Of a DNA stretch of 64,000 nucleotides, positions 8,091 to 17,308 are shown piece by piece. The stretch is taken from contig CALWGF010000006.1 in NCBI GenBank assembly GCA_944379995.1, positions 84,760 through 148,759 on the forward strand. Direction: 5' to 3'. The notes beneath the pieces were generated by a model. That model was not told the origin of the DNA. It worked only from the letters and a program-made list of their open reading frames with translations, and did no database searches. The position numbers and the translations under genes were made by a program. Each line of letters begins with the position of its first letter. The first letter of the stretch is position 1. This DNA is from an uncultured Clostridia bacterium. GTDB taxonomy: Bacteria; Bacillota; Clostridia; Lachnospirales; Anaerotignaceae.

Positions 8091-10670
8091 ATGTCATCAG
8101 TAGGTAGCCTTAGTTCAAGTACAAGTAGTAGTATATTTAATTCAAGCAATCGTATTACAGGTCTTGCCAGTGGTCTTGATACAGATGCTTTAATAGAAAG
8201 TATGACAGCGGCAACACGTGCCAAAATAGCAAAACAAAATCAGGATAAACAACTTCTTCAATGGAAAATGGACGATTATAGGTCTATAAGTTCAAAATTA
8301 ATAGATTTTCAGAATAAATATTTATCATACAGTTCATCAACTAATTTAAGAAGTCCAAGTTTCTTTGATAAAAGTATTCTTTCTGTTCTTGGAGAAAATA
8401 GTAAATATGTAAGTGTAAGTGGAACTTCAAGTAATATTGATAATATTTCTATTGCAGCAGTAGAACAGCTTGCTAAAAATTCAAGCTATGTTTCATCAAA
8501 CCCAGTTTCAAATCAAACTCTTATTGGAGATGAAGTAAAAGCTGAATCTGTATCAACAGAACTTGAAGGAACAAGTATTAAAATTTCTTACGGAAATAAA
8601 ACTTATACATTATCAATTTCAGATTTAAAAACTTCAGATGAAGTTGAAGGGGATAATACAATAACAAAAGATTTAGTTGAAAAATTAAATGCTGAATTGG
8701 CTGATATAGACTATTCTGGTGGTGGAAAACTTTCTGAAAAAATTAAATTTGAGATAGATGAGAGTAGTAATAAAATTTCCCTTAAAGAACTTGGAACAGC
8801 TGGGAATTCAATGGAAATAAAAGGTGGTAGCGAAGAACTTTTAGAAGCATTAGGATTTGAAGAAGGTTCTAAAGCAAGTGGTGGTAAAATTGAAGGTGGC
8901 GTAGTAACAGATGATGTTTTAGAAAAATATGAAGAAAGTATTTCTTTCGGTAAAATGGTATCTGGTGCAGGAAAAACATTATCATTTACATACAATGGAA
9001 CAACTAAAAAAATAGAACTTCCAGAGTCAAGTGTAGAATTAAAAGATTTTGATGGTGCAAATGATATGGAGAAGTTTGCAAATTATTTGGAAAAAGAACT
9101 TGGAAAAGCTTTTGGTTCTGGGAGAATAGATGTTGATTTTACAGATAATAAGTTTGAATTTAGAACAGTATTAGCAGGTACAGGAACAAGTGTAGATGAT
9201 GCTAAAATTGATACAAGTTCTGTTTTAAAATTTAATTATGGTGACACAAATGCAACAAAAGCTCTTGGACTTACAGATGGTGACTCTAACAGAGTTAATA
9301 TGAATGCTTCTGTTGCAGAGTCAGGTTTAAAAACATATTTTGATGTTTCTAATCTTGAAAATAAAGATGGTGAAAACGGAAATAAGTATGTAATTAGAAT
9401 TAAAAATGATACAACAGGAGAGATTATAACAATTGATAAAACTGTAAGTGGAGATAAATTTGATAAAGATACTTCATTATCTGATATTATAAAAGCTATT
9501 AATGCAAGTGATGCTAATGTAGAAGTTACATATTCAGAAATATCAGATAAATTTACACTTACTTCAAAAGAACCTGGAGCAAGTGGTAAATTCTCAATTG
9601 TAAGTGGAAATATAAAAGAATATGATGAAGAAGGAAATCCTGTATTTCAAAGTGGAGGTAATTTAGGTACTGCTATATTTGGAGGAAATGTTAATCCTAA
9701 TAAACAAGATAACAAAGATTATACATATACAAAAGGTCAAGATGCTATTATTTGGGTAGACTATGATGGCGAAGGTGGAGCAGGTCCTGTTCAAGTAACA
9801 CGTTCTTCAAATACATTTAATATTGATGGTTTAAATGTTACTGTAAACGGTACTTTTGGTATGCAAAAAGATGACAATGGTGCAATAAAACCAGGTCAAC
9901 CTGACCCGAATGCAGAAGCTGTTACATTTAGTGGTAAAGTTGATACAGAAAAAGTTACAGAAGCTGTTAAGGCTATGATTGAGGCTTTTAATGAAATTAT
10001 AAAACTTTCAAATGATGAAGTTTCAGAAAAGAAAAATAGAGATTATCCTCCTTTAACAGATGAACAAAAAGAAGAAATGACAGAAGACCAAATTAAAGCG
10101 TGGGAAGAAAAAGCAAAAGCTGGTATGCTTTTTAATGATTCTGATTTAAGAAACTTTACATCAAGTATACGTTTTATATTCTCAGGAGATTCTGAAACTA
10201 TGAAACTTCTTTCAGATATGGGAATAGAAACTTCTTCAAATTTCTCTGACCATGGTAAAATCAATTTTGATGAAACAAAATTTAAGGCAGCACTTGAAAC
10301 AAATCCAGATATAATTTCTGATTTATTTACAAGAACAGGAGAAACAACAGTAGATAGTGAAGGAAATACTGTTACAAAAAGTGCAGGTTTAATGAACCAA
10401 ATAAAAACTGTTTTTGATAAATATGCTTCTACAACAGGTGCTACAAAAGGTATATTTGTTCAAATGGCAGGTGCTACTGAATCACCATTATCAATGCTTG
10501 ATAATTTTATACTTGACCAAATGAACGATATTGATGATGAAATAGAAAAGTTACAAGACAAACTTGAAATGGAAACAGAAAGATATTATAAACAATTTAC
10601 TTCTCTTGAAACTTTTATTTCACAAATGAATAGCCAGAGTAGTTGGTTATCATCTCAATTTTCTTATTAA
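8091..10670 (+). CDS. fliD: Flagellar filament cap protein FliD, enlarged
   Basis: FliD caps the filament and folds incoming flagellin. The N-terminus has the conserved ITGLASGLDTDALIESM and a coiled region. The C-terminus has the coiled LDQMNDIDDEIEKLQDKLE followed by YYKQFTSLETFISQMNSQSSWL, both family hallmarks. At 859 residues it is well above the usual 450-600. The extra length is mid-protein. Two related modules, roughly residues 155-265 and 290-430, each begin with a beta strand (KISYGNKTYTL, SFTYNGTTKKIEL), continue through a leucine-rich helix and end at ALGFEEG or ALGLTDG. Of two in-frame ATGs, the second at 8091 is nine bases from AGGAG and is preferred. fliS and a FliT-like gene follow in the same run. 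Confidence 0.92.
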   Translation: MSSVGSLSSSTSSSIFNSSNRITGLASGLDTDALIESMTAATRAKIAKQNQDKQLLQWKMDDYRSISSKLIDFQNKYLSYSSSTNLRSPSFFDKSILSVLGENSKYVSVSGTSSNIDNISIAAVEQLAKNSSYVSSNPVSNQTLIGDEVKAESVSTELEGTSIKISYGNKTYTLSISDLKTSDEVEGDNTITKDLVEKLNAELADIDYSGGGKLSEKIKFEIDESSNKISLKELGTAGNSMEIKGGSEELLEALGFEEGSKASGGKIEGGVVTDDVLEKYEESISFGKMVSGAGKTLSFTYNGTTKKIELPESSVELKDFDGANDMEKFANYLEKELGKAFGSGRIDVDFTDNKFEFRTVLAGTGTSVDDAKIDTSSVLKFNYGDTNATKALGLTDGDSNRVNMNASVAESGLKTYFDVSNLENKDGENGNKYVIRIKNDTTGEIITIDKTVSGDKFDKDTSLSDIIKAINASDANVEVTYSEISDKFTLTSKEPGASGKFSIVSGNIKEYDEEGNPVFQSGGNLGTAIFGGNVNPNKQDNKDYTYTKGQDAIIWVDYDGEGGAGPVQVTRSSNTFNIDGLNVTVNGTFGMQKDDNGAIKPGQPDPNAEAVTFSGKVDTEKVTEAVKAMIEAFNEIIKLSNDEVSEKKNRDYPPLTDEQKEEMTEDQIKAWEEKAKAGMLFNDSDLRNFTSSIRFIFSGDSETMKLLSDMGIETSSNFSDHGKINFDETKFKAALETNPDIISDLFTRTGETTVDSEGNTVTKSAGLMNQIKTVFDKYASTTGATKGIFVQMAGATESPLSMLDNFILDQMNDIDDEIEKLQDKLEMETERYYKQFTSLETFISQMNSQSSWLSSQFSY

Positions 10671-10696
10671 AATAGTGGAAGGAAATAGTATATATT

Positions 10697-11065
10697 ATGA
10701 ATATTAATGGATACCAACAATATAAACAACAATCAATTTCAACTATGACAAATGCAGAAATGCTTATACTTTTATATGATGAAAGTATAAAAAGACTTAC
10801 AATGGCACAGTTTGCACTTGATAAAAAAGATTATGCACAGTTTGAAGAATGTATTGAAAGAACAGAAAAAATAATAAGATATTTAAGCTCTATACTTGAT
10901 AGAAAGTATGATATAAGTTCTAATTTATATAGACTTTATGATTATTTTTTATTTCAACTTGGAAGACTTCGTGCAGGTAGAGATAAAGAAATATTAATAG
11001 ATTTAAAAGGAAAAATAACTGAAATTAGAGATACTTTTAAAGAGGCAGACAAAATAAGTAGTTAA
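10697..11065 (+). CDS. fliS: Flagellin export chaperone FliS
   Basis: 122-residue helical chaperone that binds the flagellin C-terminus and delivers it to FlhA. The N-terminus YQQYKQQSISTMTNAEMLILLYDESIKRL is split across the expected first helix and has the typical Tyr and the LLYDE segment. The order fliD-fliS is the standard one. A ribosome binding site GGAAGGAAA lies about ten bases before the ATG. In Bacillus FliS also takes part in the FliW-CsrA flagellin feedback loop, and fliW and csrA are present at 17,309 and 17,755. Confidence 0.9.
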   Translation: MNINGYQQYKQQSISTMTNAEMLILLYDESIKRLTMAQFALDKKDYAQFEECIERTEKIIRYLSSILDRKYDISSNLYRLYDYFLFQLGRLRAGRDKEILIDLKGKITEIRDTFKEADKISS

Positions 11066-11099
11066 ATTTTTTAAAAACATTTAAAATGAGGTATGTTAT

Positions 11100-11492
11100 A
11101 TGCAGGATAATAATTATTTTGAACAGTTAGCATTAAAACTTGAAAAAAAATATAGTGGATATATTGAAATATATCGTTTAACAAAAGAACTTGATGATGT
11201 TCTAAAAAGAAATGATAGAGAAAGTGTAAAAATAGTTATGAGAATGCGTGTAGAAGAAATGGATAAAATAAATGCTGTAAATGAAGAAATAGAAGAACTA
11301 TTCAGTTTATTACCTAAAGATAAAGTTGAGGTTATAAAGAATTATCAAAAATATAATGAATATCCTCAAGAGGTTCAAAAAATTATTGAGCTTAAAAAAC
11401 GTAATAATATGGTTTTAGAAAAAACCATAGAAATAGATAAGGTGTTAAACAATCGTATTTCAGGTAGAAAGTCATTTTATGGTGGGATTTGA
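11100..11492 (+). CDS. fliT: Small helical flagellar protein, FliT-like chaperone
   Basis: 130 residues, almost entirely charged heptad-like helix (for example LALKLEKKYSGYIEIYRLTKELDDVLKRND split over the first two helices). I see no motif that proves a family. Its position right after fliD and fliS, its size and its helical content fit the FliT or FlgN-like export chaperone that serves FliD. The ATG at 11,100 has a GAGG ribosome binding site eight bases upstream. Its 3' end overlaps the end of the convergent C39 peptidase remnant by 21 bases. Confidence 0.55.
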   Translation: MQDNNYFEQLALKLEKKYSGYIEIYRLTKELDDVLKRNDRESVKIVMRMRVEEMDKINAVNEEIEELFSLLPKDKVEVIKNYQKYNEYPQEVQKIIELKKRNNMVLEKTIEIDKVLNNRISGRKSFYGGI

Positions 11493-12161
11493 TATTAACC
11501 ACATTGGTCCATTGTTTCCACACTGATATTTAGCCTCATTTATAATTATATCAGGACTCCATTCTTTTTGGGAGTTATCAAAACTTGCAGGGTCAGCAAC
11601 AATAATATTACCTTCAAGAGATACACCACATAATATAATAAAATGGCCATTTTCTGTAAAATGGCCCTTTCCCATTAATACAACGATTAAATTTCCGTTA
11701 GAAAGAAGGTTTATTATATTATTTTTTGAATAATCATAAATAGGAGTTACATTTAAGCCCCACTTAGTTGGGGCTTCTGATATGATTGAATGATATGAAC
11801 CACTGTTTTTACAAAAATAACCATTATCATATGCCCATTGAGCCATCTCATCAGGCATAATTTTTTTTTCTGTAAGGCTTGAAATAAGCATTGATAATAC
11901 TGTTGGACCACAACCATATATAGATATTGTATTATCATAACCATAAATCTTATTTCCTCATCTATCATCTTTTTGGTTATAATAAGTAACATTTATACCA
12001 CTACCTATAATAGTGGATATATTGTTAGTATTTGAAGTGTTTTCAATATTCTGCTGTACTGGTATATTAAAAGGACTATAATATGATAAAACAGTAGGAT
12101 TTAATATTATTATTAATAAAATTATAAATGTGCATAAAAATAATTTGAAAACATGTTTCAT
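11472..12161 (-). pseudogene. C39-type cysteine peptidase-like secreted protein, interrupted by one in-frame TGA
   Basis: On the minus strand one continuous frame codes for a signal-anchor N-terminus (MKHVFKLFLCTFIILLIIIL) and then a papain-like C39 domain. It contains YYNQKDDR before the stop and YGCGPT after it, holding the catalytic Cys. The His is in GHFIILCG, followed by ADPAS. The frame is interrupted only by TGA at 11,958-11,960, directly after YYNQKDDR. In this family that motif usually continues with Trp (DxRW), so TGG to TGA is the simplest explanation. There is no frameshift: the sequence resumes in the same frame and stays family-like to the end. The start has AGGAGGCGA about nine bases upstream. 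It could be a recent pseudogene, a sequencing error or a case of readthrough. Confidence 0.8.
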
Positions 12162-12248
12162 TTTAATATATCGCCTCCTATGGTAATTATAACATAGACA
12201 TAAAAAATATGTACTTTTTATTTTAATTTTAAAGAAAGGGATTTTGTT

Positions 12249-12941
12249 ATGTATTCCGTTGTTCTCGAAAATATAAGTCATGTATATCCTGATGGGACAG
12301 AGGGGCTTAAAAATATTAATTTGAATATAAAATCAGGAGATTTTGTTTTTTTACTTGGTAGAAGTGGTTCAGGGAAAAGTACATTGTTAAATTTATTAAC
12401 TAAAGAATTTAATCCAACAAAAGGTAAAATTTATTTTGGACAAGAAGACATAACTACCATGGAAAAAAAACGAATTCCTTTTTATAGAAGAAAAATAGGT
12501 ATTATAAAAGAAGATACTATGCTTCTTGAAAATAAAACTATATACGACAATATTAAAATAGCACTTTTAGCAACAGAAAAAATAAATTCTAATACAGATT
12601 ATAATATTATGTCGGCTTTAGGTGTTGTTGGTATGAGAAAAAAATGGGATTCATTCCCTAGTGAACTTTCTAAAGGGGAAAGGTCAAGAGTAGCTTTAGC
12701 AAGAGCTATAATAAATAATCCTTGTGTTATAGTAGCTGATGAACCTACGGCAGGTCTTGATAATGATGCGTCTTGGGATATTATGAATTTATTTGATGAA
12801 ATAAATAGAAGAAAAGTAACCATAATTATGGCTACTCACGAAAAAGACCTTGTTACAATTATGAAAAAAAGAGTTGTAACTTTATATAATGGAAGTTTAT
12901 TGGGCGATGTTAAAAATGGAAGGTATGGAGATTTAATATAA
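12249..12941 (+). CDS. ftsE: FtsE-like ABC ATPase, without an adjacent FtsX
   Basis: 230-residue ABC ATPase of the FtsE/LolD type. The P-loop GRSGSGKST is at residues 37-45, Walker B with ADEPTAGLD around 163-171, and the switch His in MATHEKD. The ABC signature reads LSKGE at 140-144 where LSGGE or LSGGQ is normal, so the second Gly is Lys. FtsE normally pairs with the membrane protein FtsX to activate cell-wall hydrolases, and the two genes are usually adjacent. Here flgM follows and no permease gene is near. The partner may be elsewhere, or this is a specialised ATPase linked to flagellar assembly. A ribosome binding site AAAGGG precedes the ATG by eight bases. Confidence 0.78.
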   Translation: MYSVVLENISHVYPDGTEGLKNINLNIKSGDFVFLLGRSGSGKSTLLNLLTKEFNPTKGKIYFGQEDITTMEKKRIPFYRRKIGIIKEDTMLLENKTIYDNIKIALLATEKINSNTDYNIMSALGVVGMRKKWDSFPSELSKGERSRVALARAIINNPCVIVADEPTAGLDNDASWDIMNLFDEINRRKVTIIMATHEKDLVTIMKKRVVTLYNGSLLGDVKNGRYGDLI

Positions 12942-12963
12942 TTTAATAAATAGAATTAAATTG

Positions 12964-12990
12964 TTACTTTTTTTAATAATGTGACGATAT
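12964..12990 (+). promoter_or_regulatory. Sigma-28-like promoter of the flgM operon
   Basis: TTAC at 12,964-12,967, 15 bases, GACGATAT at 12,983-12,990. Same layout and -10 as the cheV promoter. The flgM start is 58 bases downstream, which would put the anti-sigma factor under its own target. Confidence 0.65.
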
Positions 12991-13048
12991 AAAATATATA
13001 TAAATAGAAAATAATAATTAAAAATATTTTCTTGTGGGAGATGATTAT

Positions 13049-13342
13049 ATGAAAATAACTCCAGACTCAAATTTAAAATATTGTAATAATATCAATACAA
13101 ATATAAATCGTCAAACAAACTATATTGATAAATATTCAAATGTAAAAAACTTTGATGAAATATTAATTAATAAAGGTAGAGATATTCCAGAAGATAAATT
13201 TGTAAACGAGTTAAAGAATGAAATAATGAATGATATAAAAAAACCTCATTCTGAAAAATATTTAGAAGAATTGAAATTACAAGTTCAAGAAGGAAGTTAT
13301 CAAATTGGAATTGATGAGATTATAAGAAAGATTATTTTATAA
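13049..13342 (+). CDS. flgM: Anti-sigma-28 factor FlgM
   Basis: 97-residue inhibitor of FliA, released by export once the hook is complete. The N-terminal half is polar and Asn-rich. The C-terminal half has the family pattern ELKLQVQEGSYQIGIDEIIRKII that binds the sigma factor. The ATG at 13,049 has GGGAG eight bases upstream; the frame opens earlier at a GTG inside that ribosome binding site region, which I reject. It heads the late operon flgM-flgN-flgK-flgL-yviE-fliW-csrA, the same order as in Bacillus. Confidence 0.9.
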   Translation: MKITPDSNLKYCNNINTNINRQTNYIDKYSNVKNFDEILINKGRDIPEDKFVNELKNEIMNDIKKPHSEKYLEELKLQVQEGSYQIGIDEIIRKIIL

Positions 13343-13369
13343 CTCTATTTACTTATAGGAGTTGGAAAA

Positions 13370-13834
13370 ATGGAAGAATTTATAAAAATTTGCTTAGAAA
13401 TATCTAATTTTATTGAAGAACTTACAGAAGTAGAAAATAAAAAATTTCAAGCGGCTTTACAAAATAATATATATATAGTAAATGAATGTATGAAGAAGGA
13501 ACAGGCTTTTTTAATGAAACTTAAGGGTATTGATAAAAAGCGTGAAGCATTACAAAAAAAACTTGGATATGAAAATTTAAGCTTTACAGAAATAATTGAA
13601 AAAGCTCCTTCAAATGAAAAAGATAAATTAAAAGAAGTTTTTAATAAAGTTCAAAATAACTATAAAGTTTATAAAGAAATTTTTTCAAATGCTCAAAATG
13701 CATTAGAAGTAAATTTATATAAAATAAATAAAAAACTTGAAGAATTAAACGCTGTTGATAAGTTAAATAAAACATATAAAGAAGATGGCGAAGTTATTAT
13801 GTCAAAAGAAAGTTTTACAAGTAGAAAAGTATAA
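13370..13834 (+). CDS. flgN: FlgN-like chaperone for hook-filament junction proteins
   Basis: 154-residue, highly helical protein between flgM and flgK, the standard position of flgN (yvyG). FlgN escorts FlgK and FlgL to the export gate. The N-terminus EEFIKICLEISNFIEELTEVE fits the first long helix of the family, and most of the rest is predicted coiled coil with many Lys and Glu. Identification rests on size, composition and position rather than a sharp motif. Confidence 0.8.
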   Translation: MEEFIKICLEISNFIEELTEVENKKFQAALQNNIYIVNECMKKEQAFLMKLKGIDKKREALQKKLGYENLSFTEIIEKAPSNEKDKLKEVFNKVQNNYKVYKEIFSNAQNALEVNLYKINKKLEELNAVDKLNKTYKEDGEVIMSKESFTSRKV

Positions 13835-13856
13835 TATTTCTTAAGGAGGTATTTTT

Positions 13857-15608
13857 GTGATTAATTCAACGTTTGGTAGCTTTGTAATAGCAAGGCTTGG
13901 AATGAGTGCCAGTCAAAAAGCTCTTAGTGTTGTAGGGCAAAATATATCAAATATAAGTACACCTGGATATACACGTCAAAGAGTTGACCAAGTAAGTATA
14001 AATGTTGGTGGTATAGGTGATAAATATGCAGCAAATCCTTTAACCAATATAGGTAATGGTGTTATGGTTACAGGTGTTTCTCAGTTAAGAGACCCATTTT
14101 TAGATAGACGTTTCAGAACAGAAATGGGGCAAGTTGGAGAATATGATGTTTGGGTTTCAGGATTAGATGAATTGGCTAAATTTTTAGATGAAACATCTAT
14201 GAAAGAAGATGGAGGCGGAATAAATAATCAGTTAGGAGATTTATTAAGTAAATTAAATGACCTTTCAAATAATGTTGGAAGTAATGAATATGATAATATG
14301 GTTAAATCTTCTGCAAATGTATTAGTTAAGCTTTTTAATTCATATGCTAAACAAATAGATACTGTAAGAAATAATCTTGAAACCGATTTAAAAGATGTTG
14401 ATATAGAAGCTGTAAATAATATATTAAAAAATATTCAAGAATTAAATGTTTCTATAAAAAATAGTCAAATGCATGGTGATGATGCATTAGAACTTCAAGA
14501 CCAAAGAAATACATTAATAGATGAACTTTCTACATATGTTAATATAAATGTTAAATATGACACAGTAAAAGTTACTGATTCAACAAGTGTTGAAGAACTT
14601 AAAATAGAACTTGTAGGAAATGGACAAAAAATTGACCTTATAAATGATGACCAAATACGTCAGTTTACAGTTTCAAAAGATAAGAACACTGGTGAGTGGT
14701 CAATAGGTTTAACAAAACTTCCTGTTGATAAAGAACTTCAAGTTGCTCTTAATAATGCTGAAAAAGCATATATTAAGGCACAGCAAGCAGCTGATGCTGA
14801 CCCAACAGATGTTGATTTAAAAGATGCTGAACAAAAAGCTTTAGATGCATTGACTAAAGCTCAAGATGCTGTAACAGCAGCTGAAACAGAAGGAGCAGAA
14901 AAACCTAATATTAATGGTGAGCTTACAACAGGTTCTTTAAAAAGTTCTTTAAATTTACTTAATGGTAAAGGTGAATTTGACCCTGGTAATCTAAATGGAC
15001 CAAAAGGTATAGCATATTATGAACAATCTCTTGATTTATTAGCAAATAAATTTGCTGAAGCTTTTAATAATGCAAATACATTAAACAAAACAGGTGCTGT
15101 TGCAAATAATGTTTTATTTGAAACAAATGATAAAAGTACAAAGATAACAGCAGAGAATATTAAAATTGCTGATGGTTGGGCTAATAATGATTATGGTATA
15201 ACAACTTCAAAGGAAGTTAATCCTGATGATGGTACACCAACTGTAGTAGGTGCAAATGATAATATAGTAGATATGATTGCTATGATGAAAGAGTCTATGA
15301 AATATACAACAGATGGTACAGAAACTGGAGAAAAAATATTTGAAGGTACTTTTCAGGAGTATTTTGTAAATATAGGTACTGTTTTAGGACTTGATATTTC
15401 TTCAGGTACTCAAATATTAAATAATCACACAACTCTTGCTTCTGATATAAATCAAAGTAGAGATAATGTTTCTGGAGTTTCTCTTGACGAAGAAGGTATG
15501 AATATGATTCAATTTTCACAAGCATATAATGCTTCTGCAAGATTTATGACTGTACTAGATGAAGCTCTTGATACATTGATTAATAATATGGGTGTAGTTG
15601 GAAGATAA
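13857..15608 (+). CDS. flgK: Flagellar hook-associated protein FlgK (HAP1)
   Basis: 583 residues; first protein of the hook-filament junction. The N-terminus has FVIARLGMSASQKALSVVGQN and NISTPGYTRQR, the flagellar rod/hook signature in its FlgK form. The C-terminus has SGVSLDEEGMNMIQFSQAYNASAR, the family polymerisation helix. A central insertion near residues 298-345 is Ala/Asp-rich (NNAEKAYIKAQQAADADP and beyond) and reads as a coiled coil not seen in ordinary FlgK. The GTG start has AAGGAGGT six bases upstream. flgL follows by 19 bases. Confidence 0.93.
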   Translation: MINSTFGSFVIARLGMSASQKALSVVGQNISNISTPGYTRQRVDQVSINVGGIGDKYAANPLTNIGNGVMVTGVSQLRDPFLDRRFRTEMGQVGEYDVWVSGLDELAKFLDETSMKEDGGGINNQLGDLLSKLNDLSNNVGSNEYDNMVKSSANVLVKLFNSYAKQIDTVRNNLETDLKDVDIEAVNNILKNIQELNVSIKNSQMHGDDALELQDQRNTLIDELSTYVNINVKYDTVKVTDSTSVEELKIELVGNGQKIDLINDDQIRQFTVSKDKNTGEWSIGLTKLPVDKELQVALNNAEKAYIKAQQAADADPTDVDLKDAEQKALDALTKAQDAVTAAETEGAEKPNINGELTTGSLKSSLNLLNGKGEFDPGNLNGPKGIAYYEQSLDLLANKFAEAFNNANTLNKTGAVANNVLFETNDKSTKITAENIKIADGWANNDYGITTSKEVNPDDGTPTVVGANDNIVDMIAMMKESMKYTTDGTETGEKIFEGTFQEYFVNIGTVLGLDISSGTQILNNHTTLASDINQSRDNVSGVSLDEEGMNMIQFSQAYNASARFMTVLDEALDTLINNMGVVGR

Positions 15609-15627
15609 AAAGTGAGGTGGTATTAAT

Positions 15628-16626
15628 ATGCGTGTAAGCACAAGAGCAATAATGAGTGGATATAATAGAAATCTCAATAAAACTCTTAATAATCTTTATT
15701 CATCACAAAATAGAGTATTAACACAACGTAATTTTAATTCCATAGCAGAAGACCCTTCTTCAGCAGCAAGGTCTTTTAAGCTTTGGAGAGAATATAGTCA
15801 AAATGCTGACTATATAGAAAATACAAAAACAACACAAGAATTATTTGACAGTGTAGCATCAAGTGCACTTCAGATAAGTAAAGTTTTATCTGAACAAGTA
15901 AATGAAGATGCTCTTAAAGCTGTAAATGGTGCAACAAGTCAGGAAGCTAGAGAAACTTATGCTACAACATTAAGAGGTATGCAAGAAACTATTGTATTAA
16001 GTATGAATTCTTCATACGGTGATAGATTTTTATTTGGCGGGGCATCTACAAAAGAAGCACCTTTTGAGCTTAGTGATGATGGAAAATTATTATATCGTAA
16101 TGTTGATGTTGATAATCCAGAAAATAAGGAAGTACTAGAAGGTTTCATGGAAGAAACTCTTTATATTGACTTAGGTTTTGGTATGCAAAAAACAAATGAT
16201 GGTAGTATAAACAGTGAAAGTGTTTTTAATACAGCTATTTGTGGTTTAGATGTTGTTGGATATGGTCAAACAGATGATGGTATAAGTAAAAATGTTGTTA
16301 CACTTTTAGGGCAGATGGCTGATGTGCTTGATGATGAAAATTTTGATGAAGATAAGTTTAAGAAACTTTTTACTCAGTTTACAGAGTGTAAAAATGATGT
16401 TGCAGATTTTGCAGCAGAAATAGGAACAGATTGTGAGTTTTTAGAAAATACAGTAACAAAATTAGAAAGTAATCAAGATATTTTAAACACACAAATTATA
16501 AGTCTAGACCAAGTTGATATGCCAGCAGCTATAACAGATTATATATGGCAAGAATATGCTTATAATGCAGCTTTAAAAGTTGGAAACAGTTTATTATCAC
16601 AGTCATTTATTGACTTTATGAGATAA
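15628..16626 (+). CDS. flgL: Flagellar hook-associated protein FlgL (HAP3)
   Basis: 332 residues; second junction protein, built on a flagellin-like helical core. The N-terminal MRVSTRAIMSGYNRNLNKTL and the following SGR-like region NSIAEDPSSAARSFKLWRE match FlgL. The C-terminal helix ends AALKVGNSLLSQSFIDFMR, which is typical. The motif GDRFLFGGAST in the middle is the FlgL version of the hook-associated loop. It has an AGTGAGGTGG ribosome binding site and follows flgK directly. Confidence 0.93.
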   Translation: MRVSTRAIMSGYNRNLNKTLNNLYSSQNRVLTQRNFNSIAEDPSSAARSFKLWREYSQNADYIENTKTTQELFDSVASSALQISKVLSEQVNEDALKAVNGATSQEARETYATTLRGMQETIVLSMNSSYGDRFLFGGASTKEAPFELSDDGKLLYRNVDVDNPENKEVLEGFMEETLYIDLGFGMQKTNDGSINSESVFNTAICGLDVVGYGQTDDGISKNVVTLLGQMADVLDDENFDEDKFKKLFTQFTECKNDVADFAAEIGTDCEFLENTVTKLESNQDILNTQIISLDQVDMPAAITDYIWQEYAYNAALKVGNSLLSQSFIDFMR

Positions 16627-16672
16627 TTTTTTGGGGCATATTTGTTTTTATGGTAATTTAGGGGGCGATTAA

Positions 16673-17287
16673 ATGGAATCTTTATTAAAGATTACAAATA
16701 TACCAATTGTATTTGAGATGAAGATAAATAAGGCTCGTCTTGAATATAAAAATGGAACTGCTGATTTGGAGATAAGTAGAAATAAAGGACAAATGAAAAT
16801 AAGTAGTAGTCCTATACGTGTAAATATTGATACATTTGAGGCAAGAAATTCAGTTTCTCCTGCATCTGTATCAAGTAGTCTACAAAAGTATGCTGAAAGT
16901 GGAAAGTCAGCAGTTTATCAAGCAATGGCAACAAGTATGCAACATGGAAAACTTATGCTTAAAGCAAAATTGGGTGAAGATGCCATAGGACAAATAATAC
17001 AAGATAAAACAGATAAATATTTTGTTCCACCAAATATAGGAATTGATTTTATACCAAGTACACAAGCAGAACTTAACTGGTCAAAACCAGATGTTACAAT
17101 AGAGTATCAAATGGATAAAATGAATTTTGACTGGAGAATATTAAAGGGTGATTTTGAATTTATTCCAGGAGATATTGAATTTAATATAACACAATATCCA
17201 GATGTTATGATAGAATATATAGGTGGTCCTATATATGTTCCACCAAGTTCAGACCCTGAAAGCCAAAATATAGATGTAAAGGCTTAA
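16673..17287 (+). CDS. yviE: DUF6470 (YviE-like) flagellar operon protein
   Basis: 204 residues of unknown biochemical function. It resembles Bacillus YviE, which lies at the same place between flgL and fliW. The N-terminal third is rich in strands (ITNIPIVFEMKINKARLEY), followed by a helical stretch and then aromatic-rich strands ending GGPIYVPPSSDP. No signal peptide or membrane segment is visible, so it should be cytoplasmic. The identification is from gene order and general sequence character. Confidence 0.75.
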   Translation: MESLLKITNIPIVFEMKINKARLEYKNGTADLEISRNKGQMKISSSPIRVNIDTFEARNSVSPASVSSSLQKYAESGKSAVYQAMATSMQHGKLMLKAKLGEDAIGQIIQDKTDKYFVPPNIGIDFIPSTQAELNWSKPDVTIEYQMDKMNFDWRILKGDFEFIPGDIEFNITQYPDVMIEYIGGPIYVPPSSDPESQNIDVKA

Positions 17288-17308
17288 TTATAATTGGAGG
17301 ATAATTTT

